A DNA stretch of 64,000 nt from Aminivibrio pyruvatiphilus (lineage in GTDB: Bacteria; Synergistota; Synergistia; Synergistales; Aminobacteriaceae): NCBI RefSeq assembly GCF_004366815.1, contig NZ_SORI01000010.1, forward strand, positions 1 through 64,000, in the 5' to 3' direction. Each line of letters opens with the position of its first letter. The stretch's first letter is position 1. This document shows positions 8,212-15,953 of this stretch, piece by piece. The notes below the pieces were generated by a model. The model saw only the letters and a program-made list of their open reading frames with translations, ran no database searches and was not told the origin of the DNA. Made by a program: the position numbers and the translations under genes.

Positions 8212-9057
8212 TCAGAATGCGTCCTTCCGGGAATGGGCGGAGGGACGGCCCGGATAGGGCACGGGTATGTACTGAACTGAAGGCCGTGCGGAAGCGGACT
8301 GGGGATAAAGGCTCATAAGGTTGCAGAAGGAGTCGTGATCGTTGGGAACCACCGGCAGTCCGAGAGTGGCCGCTTCGTCCACCGTGATCGGATAATCGTG
8401 GGTCCACCGCCCCTCGGTAAGAGTGGTTGCCAGTTCCATCCCCCTCTCCTCTCCAAGTCGGTCGGAAATAAGTTCATACACGAGATCCCGCGTCTGCCGG
8501 AGAGCTTTCCTGCTCACGTCGGCAAGGATGAGGGTTTCGTCGTCCACGTCGTTCACGGCCTTGATTTCCACTGCCTTCAGGATGGAGGCCGCGGGAAACT
8601 TGCCGATCTGGGGATCAACGGGGCCAAGGACTGCGTGCCTGTCCATGAGGATCTCGTCTGCCGCGAGGGCGATGAGGGTTCCTCCGGACATGGCATAATG
8701 CGGGACGACCACCGTCACTTTCGCCGGATGGCGCTTCAGTGCTCTTGCGATCTGTTCAGCGGCCAGGAGGAGTCCCCCGGGAGTATGAATGATGATGTCA
8801 ATGGGCGTATCGTCGGACGTGAGCCGTATTGCCCTCAGTATTTCCTCCGAGTCTTCGATGTTGATGAAGTTCCTGGAAAACATGCCCCAGAAGCCCATGG
8901 TCTCCTGGCGGTGGATCAGGGTAATGATCCTTGTTCCCCGCCTTTTTTCACAGTTCCGGATCGCCGTCACCCTGCGCCACTGGACCAGCTGCTGCTTCAG
9001 CTGGGGAAAGACGATGAAAATGAGAAGAAAGTACAGCCAAAGAGATGATCCGTCCAT
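8212..9057 (-). CDS. SDH-family ClpP-class serine protease, membrane anchored
   Basis: This 281-residue protein matches the serine dehydrogenase proteinase (SDH) branch of the ClpP/crotonase superfamily. An N-terminal membrane anchor (residues 5-17) is followed by the protease fold with IDIIIHTPGGLLLAAEQIA, where the glycine pair forms the oxyanion strand, and the nucleophile in HYAMSGGTLIALAADEI (Ser124). VLGPVDPQIG follows. The family is thought to act at the cytoplasmic face of the membrane, with the second catalytic residue less clear. GGAGGCTCCC precedes the ATG at 9057. It lies between clpC and ppiC in one operon, so a role in membrane protein quality control, possibly with ClpC, is a reasonable inference. 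Confidence 0.85.
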   Translation of the reverse strand: MDGSSLWLYFLLIFIVFPQLKQQLVQWRRVTAIRNCEKRRGTRIITLIHRQETMGFWGMFSRNFINIEDSEEILRAIRLTSDDTPIDIIIHTPGGLLLAAEQIARALKRHPAKVTVVVPHYAMSGGTLIALAADEILMDRHAVLGPVDPQIGKFPAASILKAVEIKAVNDVDDETLILADVSRKALRQTRDLVYELISDRLGEERGMELATTLTEGRWTHDYPITVDEAATLGLPVVPNDHDSFCNLMSLYPQSASARPSVQYIPVPYPGRPSAHSRKDAF

Positions 9058-9096
9058 TGGGAGCCTCCTTCCGCCCGAAGGGGAAAAGTTGAGATT

Positions 9097-11589
9097 CTAC
9101 TTTGATACCGTTTCTGCAAGATCTGGCTTTCTTCCCGCGATGGAGCGGAAATTCACTTCCCCTTCGTCGAGAAATGCCTCGATGCTCTCTCCCTGGGTGC
9201 TTCCCTTTCCGAGCAGGAAGTCGGCCAGCCTGTCCTCAATGAGGGACTGAATGGTCCTCCGGAGAGGACGGGCCCCGTATTTCGGCTGGTATCCCCTGTC
9301 CAGGAGAAAGGACATGACTTCATCGCCAACGGACAGGACTATGCCCCTGGAGGAAAGCCTGGAGACCACTTCATCCACCATGATGGCCACTATGGACATC
9401 ATGCTCTCCCTGTTCAGGGGGCGGAAGACGATCATTTCATCGAGTCGGTTGAGAAACTCCGGTCTGAAGATCCTGTTGACCTCGTCCATGATCGCCGCCT
9501 TGAGCTTGCTCCAGTCGAAGGGGTCCTTCTCGTCCCCCCCGGAAAAGCCGAGGGTGGACCCCCTGGCCGCCTCCCTCGCCCCCACGTTGCTGGTCATGAG
9601 AATCACCGTGTTCCGAAAATCGACCGTTCTGCCCTGACCGTCGGTCAGCCGTCCGTCTTCGAGAATCTGGAGCAGGATGTTGAAAATATCGGGATGGGCC
9701 TTTTCGATCTCGTCGAAGAGCACCACGGAGTAGGGTCTCCTGCGGACCGCTTCGGTGAGCTTGCCCCCCTCTTCGTAACCTACGTACCCGGGAGGGGCGC
9801 CGATAAGCTTGGACACTTCATGTTTTTCCATGAATTCACTCATGTCAAGACGGATCATGGTATCTTCAGCGCCGAAAAGAAACTCGGCAAGGCGCCTGGC
9901 GAGTTCCGTTTTTCCCACTCCGGTAGGGCCCAGCAGAAGGAAGCTGCCGATGGGCCTCCTGGGATCCTTCAGACCGCTCCTGGCGCGACGGATGGCCCTG
10001 GAGACGGAAACCACCGCTTCACTCTGGCCGATGAGCCGTTTTTCAATCTCCTCTTCCATGCGGAGAAGCCGTTCCGATTCCTCTCCGGTGAGCTGGAACA
10101 CGGGAATCCCGGTCCACTCGGCCACCACGTCGGCGATGTCCTCGCCCGTTACCACAGGCTGGTAGGAGTTTCTGCGCGAGCGCCACTTCCTTCGTTCTTC
10201 CTCGAGATCCTCCGAAAGCTTCCGCTCATCGTCCCGAAGACGGGCAGCTTTTTCAAACTCCTGGGAATCCACTGCGGCTTCCTTTTCCCTCCTGATTTCC
10301 TCCAGCTTCTTCTCCATCTCCTTCAGGGAGTCAGGGGTCTCCATGGCGTTAATCCTCGCCCTGGCAGCCGCCTCGTCAATGAGGTCGATCCCCTTGTCCG
10401 GGAGATGGCGGTCAGTGATATAACGGGCTGAAAGCCGTGCCGCGGCCTCAAGGGCATCATCCTGGATCTTCGCCCTGTGGTGGGATTCGTACCGGTCGCG
10501 AAGTCCTTCCAGGATAAGAATTGAGTCGTCCACGCTCGGTTCATGGACATGAACCGGCTGAAACCGCCTCTCCAGGGCGGCGTCCTTTTCTATGTGTTTT
10601 CTGTATTCGTCCAGGGTGGTGGCACCGATGACCTGGAACTCCCCCCTGGAAAGACTGGGTTTGAGGATGTTTGCGGCATCCACGGCACCTTCCGCCCCGC
10701 CCGCGCCGACGATGGTGTGGATTTCATCTATGAAGAGAATGACATCCCTGGCGTCGGAAAGCTCCTTCACCAGTTTTCTCATTCGCTCCTCAAATTCCCC
10801 GCGGTATTTGGTTCCTGCGACGAGGTTTCCCATGTTGAGCTGCATGACCTTTTTGTCCCTGAGAATTTCCGGAATGTCCCCGTCGGCAATTTTCTGGGCA
10901 AGGCCTTCCACTATGGCCGTCTTGCCGACGCCCGGGTCTCCGATGAGAACGGGGTTGTTTTTCGTCCTCCTCGAGAGGATCTGGATTATTCTCCTGATCT
11001 CCTTGGTTCTCCCGATAACGGGATCGAGCTCGCCGTTCCTGCTTTTCTCGCTCAGGTCGAGGGCAAGCTGGTCGAGAGTGGGCGTCTTGGTCCGGCCCTT
11101 TTTCCGGCCCGTCTCGGCCGGCGGCTCCGCTCCCCGGTCTCCGTCACTGTCCGCTCCCCCGAGGAACCGCTGAACTTCCCTGACCAGCTGGGCGTGATCA
11201 ACACCGATGGACTGGAGCATCTGCGCGGCCATTCCCTCGCCTTCGGCGAGGATACCAAGAAGAATGTGCTCCGTTCCGACATAATTGACGCCCATGTTCC
11301 GCGCTTCCCGTATAGAAAGGTCCAGCACCCTCTTTGCTCTCGGGCTGAGGGGCAGATCCACCGGCTTGAGGATGGGATGGGATTTGCCGACCGACTCCTC
11401 TATCCGGCGTTTCATCTCGTGAAGGTTGATCCCGAGAGATTCCAGGGCCTGCACAGCCACCCCTTCCCCTTCAGCAAGGATGCCGAGAAGGATATGCTCC
11501 GTGCCGATAACGTCATGCCCGAGGCGAAGAGCCTCCCTGTGGGCGAGCTGGACTACCTTCTTGCCTCTCTCAGTAAAAAACTGCCACAT
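9097..11589 (-). CDS. clpC: ATP-dependent Clp protease ATPase subunit ClpC
   Basis: This 830-residue Hsp100 unfoldase has two Clp N repeats (residues 1-145) and a first AAA module with Walker A GDPGVGKT (217-224) and Walker B ILFIDEIH (about 284-291). A UVR-type coiled segment lies around 430-465, followed by a second AAA module with GPTGVGKT (554-561) and VVLFDEIEKAHPD, and a D2 small domain. It unfolds substrates for ClpP or acts as a chaperone in the cytosol. It is the second gene of the ctsR operon, 47 bp after ctsR. The adaptor-kinase genes mcsA and mcsB, which often lie between ctsR and clpC in Firmicutes, are absent here, and no clpP lies in the operon. Confidence 0.96.
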   Translation of the reverse strand: MWQFFTERGKKVVQLAHREALRLGHDVIGTEHILLGILAEGEGVAVQALESLGINLHEMKRRIEESVGKSHPILKPVDLPLSPRAKRVLDLSIREARNMGVNYVGTEHILLGILAEGEGMAAQMLQSIGVDHAQLVREVQRFLGGADSDGDRGAEPPAETGRKKGRTKTPTLDQLALDLSEKSRNGELDPVIGRTKEIRRIIQILSRRTKNNPVLIGDPGVGKTAIVEGLAQKIADGDIPEILRDKKVMQLNMGNLVAGTKYRGEFEERMRKLVKELSDARDVILFIDEIHTIVGAGGAEGAVDAANILKPSLSRGEFQVIGATTLDEYRKHIEKDAALERRFQPVHVHEPSVDDSILILEGLRDRYESHHRAKIQDDALEAAARLSARYITDRHLPDKGIDLIDEAAARARINAMETPDSLKEMEKKLEEIRREKEAAVDSQEFEKAARLRDDERKLSEDLEEERRKWRSRRNSYQPVVTGEDIADVVAEWTGIPVFQLTGEESERLLRMEEEIEKRLIGQSEAVVSVSRAIRRARSGLKDPRRPIGSFLLLGPTGVGKTELARRLAEFLFGAEDTMIRLDMSEFMEKHEVSKLIGAPPGYVGYEEGGKLTEAVRRRPYSVVLFDEIEKAHPDIFNILLQILEDGRLTDGQGRTVDFRNTVILMTSNVGAREAARGSTLGFSGGDEKDPFDWSKLKAAIMDEVNRIFRPEFLNRLDEMIVFRPLNRESMMSIVAIMVDEVVSRLSSRGIVLSVGDEVMSFLLDRGYQPKYGARPLRRTIQSLIEDRLADFLLGKGSTQGESIEAFLDEGEVNFRSIAGRKPDLAETVSK

Positions 11590-11636
11590 GATTCATCATC
11601 CTTTTTCTCTCCCGGTCAGGGAGTCTCTCCTTCGGC

Positions 11637-12116
11637 TCATGCCAGAGCCAGGCTCCGGAGCATTCTCTTCAGAAGCTCCGCCTGTATGGCGTTCCGTTTG
11701 TAGGGGGACACGTCGAATTCCGTGCTGCCGAGCTCGTCAGCGTGACGGAGGGCCACCTCGATCAGGATACGCTCCCGGGAATCGATCATTCCCCGCTCCT
11801 GGAGCGACGTGAGAAGCCGTTTCGCTTCCTGGTCGGTAATGGCATCCCCGACGATTTCTTCGATGTGGTTGATTTTTTCCTCCGGGATATCATAGCAGAG
11901 GCGGAAGATGCGAATGTAGCCGTGGCCCCCTCTCTGACTTTCCACGATATATCCCCGCTCAGGGGTGAAGCGGCTTCTGAGGACGTAATTGATCTGGCTG
12001 GGCACGCATCCGAAAATTTCCGCCAGCTCTTTTCTCCGGAGCGACACGGCCTGTTCGTCCATTTCGGCAAAAAGGTTGTTGATATAATTTTCGATGACTC
12101 TCGTCAGACTCGCCAT
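11637..12116 (-). CDS. ctsR: Transcriptional repressor CtsR
   Basis: This 159-residue protein carries the CtsR winged helix with the DNA-contacting glycine-rich stretch YIVESQRGGHGYIRIFR and the N-terminal LTRVIENYINNLF. The C-terminal dimerisation domain contains ITDQEAKRLLTSLQERGMI. CtsR represses class III heat-shock genes by binding tandem RGTCAAA-type heptads. GGAGGGAAGTGCC precedes the ATG at 12116. A CtsR-like direct repeat overlaps its own promoter, so it should autoregulate the four-gene operon it leads. Confidence 0.95.
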   Translation of the reverse strand: MASLTRVIENYINNLFAEMDEQAVSLRRKELAEIFGCVPSQINYVLRSRFTPERGYIVESQRGGHGYIRIFRLCYDIPEEKINHIEEIVGDAITDQEAKRLLTSLQERGMIDSRERILIEVALRHADELGSTEFDVSPYKRNAIQAELLKRMLRSLALA

Positions 12117-12152
12117 GGCACTTCCCTCCAGACGTATTATTTCCCGATGATT

Positions 12153-12181
12153 ATTCTACGCCATTGGTCAGCATTAGTCAA
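12153..12181 (-). promoter_or_regulatory. Promoter of the ctsR operon
   Basis: The minus strand shows TTGACT (12176-12181), 17 bp, TAGAAT (12153-12158), 10 of 12 consensus bases. It lies 37 bp upstream of the ctsR start. Confidence 0.85.
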
Positions 12182-12182
12182 C
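12166..12182 (+). promoter_or_regulatory. CtsR-like operator overlapping the ctsR -35
   Basis: On the plus strand GGTCA (12166-12170) and AGTCA (12176-12180) repeat with exactly 10-bp spacing. This is the core pattern of the CtsR box (RGTCAAANANRGTCAAA), although the following A-runs are imperfect. The second half-site coincides with the -35 hexamer, so bound repressor should block polymerase. Confidence 0.7.
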
Positions 12183-12221
12183 TTAATGGACTTCTGCCAT
12201 GGCCTGCCCGAAACGGCACTC

Positions 12222-12821
12222 TTATTTTTTGAAGCTGCTTTCCTTTCCTTCAAAAAGACGGAGGATGTTCTCCCGGTGCCTGACGGTGGAAAGGACCGCC
12301 AGGGACGTGAGCAGAAGGAGGAAGGGCAGAGGGAACGAAAGAAGGGCTGCGATGACGGGAAGGCACCAGAGAGAAATGAGGGACGCAAGAGAAACATATC
12401 CCTTCAGTTTCAGCAGGGCGAACCAGATGATTCCTCCTGCAGGGGCCAGGAAAAAGGAGATGGGCGGATGGAGAAAAAACACGACGCCGTAGGTGGAAGC
12501 GACGCCCTTCCCGCCCCGGAAACCGAGCCACAGGGGGAAATTGTGACCGCAGACTCCTGAGAACCCGGTGAAGGCTATGGTCCAGGAATCATCCACGCCG
12601 GCGGCGCGGGCACACAGAATACCGACGGAGGCCTTGATCATATCTGCAAGGGTCACCGCCACCGCCCATTTTTTCCCCATGAGTCGTCCCACGTTGGTGG
12701 CACCCACGTTTCCTGAGCCGAAAGTCCGTATGTCCACTCCCTTGACCGCCCGGGCCGCAAGATAGCCGGTGGGGAAGGAGCCAGCGAGATACCCGAATAT
12801 TATCCAGAACAGGGAGTTCAT
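12222..12821 (-). CDS. plsY: Acyl-phosphate:glycerol-3-phosphate acyltransferase PlsY
   Basis: This 199-residue polytopic membrane protein has the three PlsY motifs: SFPTGYLAARAVKGVDIR with GSGNVGATNV, the GHNFPLWLGFRGGKGVA region, and the C-terminal STVRHRENILRLFEGKE. It transfers an acyl group from acyl phosphate to sn-glycerol 3-phosphate, the first step of phospholipid synthesis in bacteria that use PlsX/PlsY. The ATG at 12821 is preceded by AAGGAAGG and overlaps the stop of the upstream acyl-CoA-ligase-like gene as ATGA, implying coupled translation with that unusual partner. Confidence 0.93.
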   Translation of the reverse strand: MNSLFWIIFGYLAGSFPTGYLAARAVKGVDIRTFGSGNVGATNVGRLMGKKWAVAVTLADMIKASVGILCARAAGVDDSWTIAFTGFSGVCGHNFPLWLGFRGGKGVASTYGVVFFLHPPISFFLAPAGGIIWFALLKLKGYVSLASLISLWCLPVIAALLSFPLPFLLLLTSLAVLSTVRHRENILRLFEGKESSFKK

Positions 12822-14590
12822 CTTTTCCTTCCTTTCTTTTCTATGAAGGCATCCACCACGAGGACGCCCTTTCTGTTGACAAACAGAGGGTTGACGTCGA
12901 GTCTCGCCACTTCCCTCTCGCAGAACGCCAGTCTCGAAAAGGCGGAGAGAGCCGAGGCAAAGGCTTCGATATCGAGACGTTCCCTTCTCCATCCTTCGAG
13001 CAGCAGGGGGTAGCCCCTTGATTCTCGGATCATTTTCAGGGCCTCTTCCCCGTCGAAAGGAGCCACCCGGATAACACCGTCAGGAAGAATTTCTGTATAT
13101 ACGCCGCTGATTCCCGTTTCCACCACGGGGCCGAAACGGGGATCCCGCCTGAATTCCATCCTCCATTCGGTTCCTCCCCTGATCATTTCCTGGACCAGCA
13201 CTCCCCGGATTCTCGCCCGGGGATCGGCAACCCTCGCTTTTTCGAGGGTTCTGCCATAGGCGTTCCTCAGCTCTTCCCGGTCCTGCAGATTGAGGGCAAC
13301 AACCCGCGCCTCAGTCTTATGAAGAATATTCGGCGACATGACCTTGAGGGCCACGGGGTAGCCGATTGCCTCGGCCGCTTCCGCGGCTTCCCTGAAGGAA
13401 CGGCAGAGCCGCTCCCGGGCCACGGGTATTCCGAAGGCGCCAAGAAGGACTTTCGCATCATATTCCGTGGGACGGGGATGAATGGGGCATCTGGGCGGAG
13501 CCGACTTCTCCGCCTGGACGGGAAGTCGTGCTCCTCCGGCTGAGAAAGTACAGGCCAGAGCATCCAGGCATCTCCCTATACCCGGAATAAACGGGATTCC
13601 AGCTTTTGCCGCACCGCTCAGGAACTCTGCGCCTGGAAAGGAGAGAGCGGACGTCAGGAGGCAGGGGCGGCTGCCTTCCTGTACTGCTTCCCCAAAAGCC
13701 CGGATCGGGGGGAAAAGTTCGCCGTTCCTGACCACTTTCAGCACGGGAGCGGCACCGTCGTCCTCGTTGAAAAGCGGTATATTCCTCCTGGCGGCTTCAT
13801 TTCGGACAAGCCGTGCCGTTTCTCCCTGGCCTGCTTCGAGAAAAATTCCCCGGTAAACATCATCACCTGCCGTCATGAAGGCGGCTGCTCCGTCCGCGAT
13901 CCGGGAGGGTTCGTGAAGGGAAACAACGCCGAACTGGCGGAGTGCGGCTTTTTCCACCCGGTCCTCACCAGGTACGGGGTCAACTTCAAGCAGTCCCACG
14001 CATTTTCCCTGCCTGGCGGCGCCGGCGGCAAACTCGAGAAGTTCCCGGCCCCTGCGGAGCCTTTCAAGGATAAAGGCGAAAAAAAGGACCTTCGGATCGA
14101 GATCAAGAATGGCCCAGGCAGCATCCACGGGAGAGAGATCGCTCCTCTCCCCGAAGGAGAAGGCGTAGCGAAGGGGAATCGATCTCCCGTCCGATTCACG
14201 CACCGTTCTCTGGAAAAGATCCCTTCCCTCGGCGAGGAGAGCGGCCTTACCCCTGTCGTTTCCAGAAAGAAAAGGAGTGATCAGCCCTCCGCTCCCGGGG
14301 CCGATGATCTTTGAACCGGCCTTTTTTGCGAGATTCCGCATGGAAGCGGGAACATCCCTGGCCCATCCCCTCCCCAGCACAATAAAGGGTATTTTTCCCG
14401 CAATGCATTCCCCGAGGATTTCCCTGCCCCGGGGTCCGTCTTTTTCCCCGATAAGCACTGTCTGGGGAGAATCTTCGTTGTTCATGGAGGGAACCGGTTC
14501 GACACCGGGAAGAGCCAAAGAAAAGATCTCCCTGCCCTCCCCGGCCAGGAACGTCCTTCCCATTCCGGGCAGCCTGCCATTTCTCCGCAA
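12818..14590 (-). CDS. Diverged NDP-forming acyl-CoA ligase-like protein
   Basis: This protein of up to 590 residues resembles ADP-forming acetyl/acyl-CoA synthetases. The best-preserved part is a C-terminal ATP-grasp domain (about residues 380-590) with AAEAIGYPVALKVMSPNILHKTEA, GVLVQEMIRGGTEWRMEFRRDP and ARLDVNPLFVNRKG. The first two thirds look like the CoA-binding and ligase domains (SKIIGPGSGGLITP; FSFGERSDLSPVDAAW; DLDPKVLFFAFILE) but are worn down. I do not see the usual SHTG-type segment that supplies the phosphohistidine loop. The start is unsure: TTG 14590, ATG 14563 and ATG 14485 are all in frame and none has an ideal ribosome site. It is translationally coupled to plsY. It may make an acyl-CoA, or have lost catalysis. 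Confidence 0.65.
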   Translation of the reverse strand: MRRNGRLPGMGRTFLAGEGREIFSLALPGVEPVPSMNNEDSPQTVLIGEKDGPRGREILGECIAGKIPFIVLGRGWARDVPASMRNLAKKAGSKIIGPGSGGLITPFLSGNDRGKAALLAEGRDLFQRTVRESDGRSIPLRYAFSFGERSDLSPVDAAWAILDLDPKVLFFAFILERLRRGRELLEFAAGAARQGKCVGLLEVDPVPGEDRVEKAALRQFGVVSLHEPSRIADGAAAFMTAGDDVYRGIFLEAGQGETARLVRNEAARRNIPLFNEDDGAAPVLKVVRNGELFPPIRAFGEAVQEGSRPCLLTSALSFPGAEFLSGAAKAGIPFIPGIGRCLDALACTFSAGGARLPVQAEKSAPPRCPIHPRPTEYDAKVLLGAFGIPVARERLCRSFREAAEAAEAIGYPVALKVMSPNILHKTEARVVALNLQDREELRNAYGRTLEKARVADPRARIRGVLVQEMIRGGTEWRMEFRRDPRFGPVVETGISGVYTEILPDGVIRVAPFDGEEALKMIRESRGYPLLLEGWRRERLDIEAFASALSAFSRLAFCEREVARLDVNPLFVNRKGVLVVDAFIEKKGRKR

Positions 14591-14622
14591 CCTCCACTCC
14601 CCCTTTTTCTCCGCAGGATATC

Positions 14623-14653
14623 AAAAAAGGGGAGAGCATGTTCGGCCCTCCCC
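14623..14653 (-). terminator. Terminator after the RelA/SpoT-like gene
   Basis: Nine-base arms (14629-14637, 14645-14653; one G-U pair) with a 7-nt loop are followed on the minus strand by TTTTTT. It leaves only a short gap before the next gene, which would then need a promoter very close to its start or partial read-through. Confidence 0.75.
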
Positions 14654-14684
14654 CGGGAACGCAGACGCCGCTGATCGAGGAAAA

Positions 14685-15725
14685 TCAGGATACTCCCTTG
14701 ATCCTGTCGGAACCCTTCTTTATATTCAGCTCCACAAGGTCCTTCTGCTGCAGAATTTCCCATTTCAGGTTCAGAACGAGAAGGAAAAGAGCGGAATACC
14801 CGTCCACTTTCCAGGCGGACGCCTCTTTTTCAAAGGCCTTGAAAATAGTGGAAATCTGTTCTTCCCCACGGCCCTCCTCTTCCAGGGACCGGAGGAATTC
14901 GTCAAGGTCTTCCATGCTGTCCATTTCTGCAGCTCTCAGAATGTCCCAGAGGTAGGAAAGACTTGTCTCCAGGTACTCCTGGGAAGGAACAAAGGGTGGG
15001 AAGCCGGTTTCCACCGCCGCATCGGACCATCTTCGCAGCACATCGCCCCGTTCATCGAAGTACTGCTTCAGGGCAGCCCTGTCGAAAACCTTCCGCCGGA
15101 AGGGAGCCGGCTCGGGGGAAGACGGAACAGTAACAGGCATGGCCGATTCTCTGGCCGCTTCCAGGAGAGAGAGGAACCCTTCATCGGCTTCTTCGAGCAG
15201 AGCGCTGAGCCGAAGCAGTTTCCTCTGCATCTTTTTCTTCGTGGCCATATCGGTGGGCAGAGATACTTTCGGGGCATTCGCAGCCCAGGCTTCCTGGAGG
15301 ACGGTGCGTATTTCGAGGGTGAACGGCAGATCCCTGTATTTCGCCCATTCTCTCAAAGCTGCCCGCTCCCTGTTCAGGGAGAGGACATAAGAGACGGCGG
15401 GATAGCCGTATCGTTCAGGTGAATCCAGGGTCGCAAGAGGAATCGAACGGGACATGTCCGCCAGGAATTCTTTCTGGACAATATCCTCCACTTTCGCCAC
15501 ATCATCGGGAAAACTGACGAGAATTTTCACCGTGCACAAGTCGGCGATGCCGGCCAGAACCGACTGCTCGCCCGTCGGGGGCGTCCCGGCGGTCCTGAGA
15601 AACTCCTCTGGGGTCTTCGCCCTTCCGAAGACGCTGTACACTTCGATGTTCTCTCCCTCGACGAGGTTCTGCAGAAGGTTGCTGATCCTCCCCGCGAACT
15701 CTTCATAGAGAGAGTACTTTTCCAT
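14685..15725 (-). CDS. RelA/SpoT-domain protein, diverged (p)ppGpp synthetase-like
   Basis: This 346-residue protein starts with a fold resembling the alarmone synthetase domain (residues 5-150). GRAKTPEEF (34-42) corresponds to the G.K(S) motif, DLCTVKI (62-68) to the usual DIAGIRI, GYPAVSYVL (107-115) to GYRSLHLV, and LEIRTVLQEAWA (137-148) to the EIQIRT...AWA motif. The D..G.R motif has lost Gly and has Lys for Arg, so normal pyrophosphate transfer is uncertain. No HD hydrolase, TGS or ACT domain is present; the C-terminal 190 residues are helical and unassigned. I chose ATG 15725 (GGAAGGAAG upstream); ATG 15764 with GGTGAT is an alternative. It forms its own unit with a terminator. Confidence 0.65.
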   Translation of the reverse strand: MEKYSLYEEFAGRISNLLQNLVEGENIEVYSVFGRAKTPEEFLRTAGTPPTGEQSVLAGIADLCTVKILVSFPDDVAKVEDIVQKEFLADMSRSIPLATLDSPERYGYPAVSYVLSLNRERAALREWAKYRDLPFTLEIRTVLQEAWAANAPKVSLPTDMATKKKMQRKLLRLSALLEEADEGFLSLLEAARESAMPVTVPSSPEPAPFRRKVFDRAALKQYFDERGDVLRRWSDAAVETGFPPFVPSQEYLETSLSYLWDILRAAEMDSMEDLDEFLRSLEEEGRGEEQISTIFKAFEKEASAWKVDGYSALFLLVLNLKWEILQQKDLVELNIKKGSDRIKGVS

Positions 15726-15783
15726 GTACTTCCTTCCCCATTCGTCAGTTCTCGATCCGTTCATCGCTTCATCACCGCCCATA

Positions 15784-15812
15784 ATTATAAAGTGCTGCGA
15801 GCCCACAAAAAA
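15784..15812 (-). promoter_or_regulatory. Candidate promoter of the RelA/SpoT-like gene
   Basis: A perfect TATAAT (minus strand, 15784-15789) has only a T-rich -35 (TTTTTT, 15807-15812) at 17 bp, which is shared with the T run of the preceding terminator. Confidence 0.4.
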
Positions 15813-15829
15813 ACCGGGGGTCAGCCGGT
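15806..15829 (-). terminator. Terminator downstream of the TPR protein gene
   Basis: Five GC-rich pairs (ACCGG/CCGGT; 15813-15817 and 15825-15829) with a 7-nt loop are followed on the minus strand by seven T. A 124-bp untranslated stretch (15830-15953) with no visible gene separates it from the stop codon. Confidence 0.6.
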
Positions 15830-15953
15830 AAAAGCCCCAAGAAAGAACGAAAGGCTACCTGTGGGCCATTTCCCTGAATACATAATCCATCGGCAAGTAT
15901 ATAGTAAGACAACTCCATTGAAAAGCCCTCTTGGGAAATGGAGCCTCTCAATG

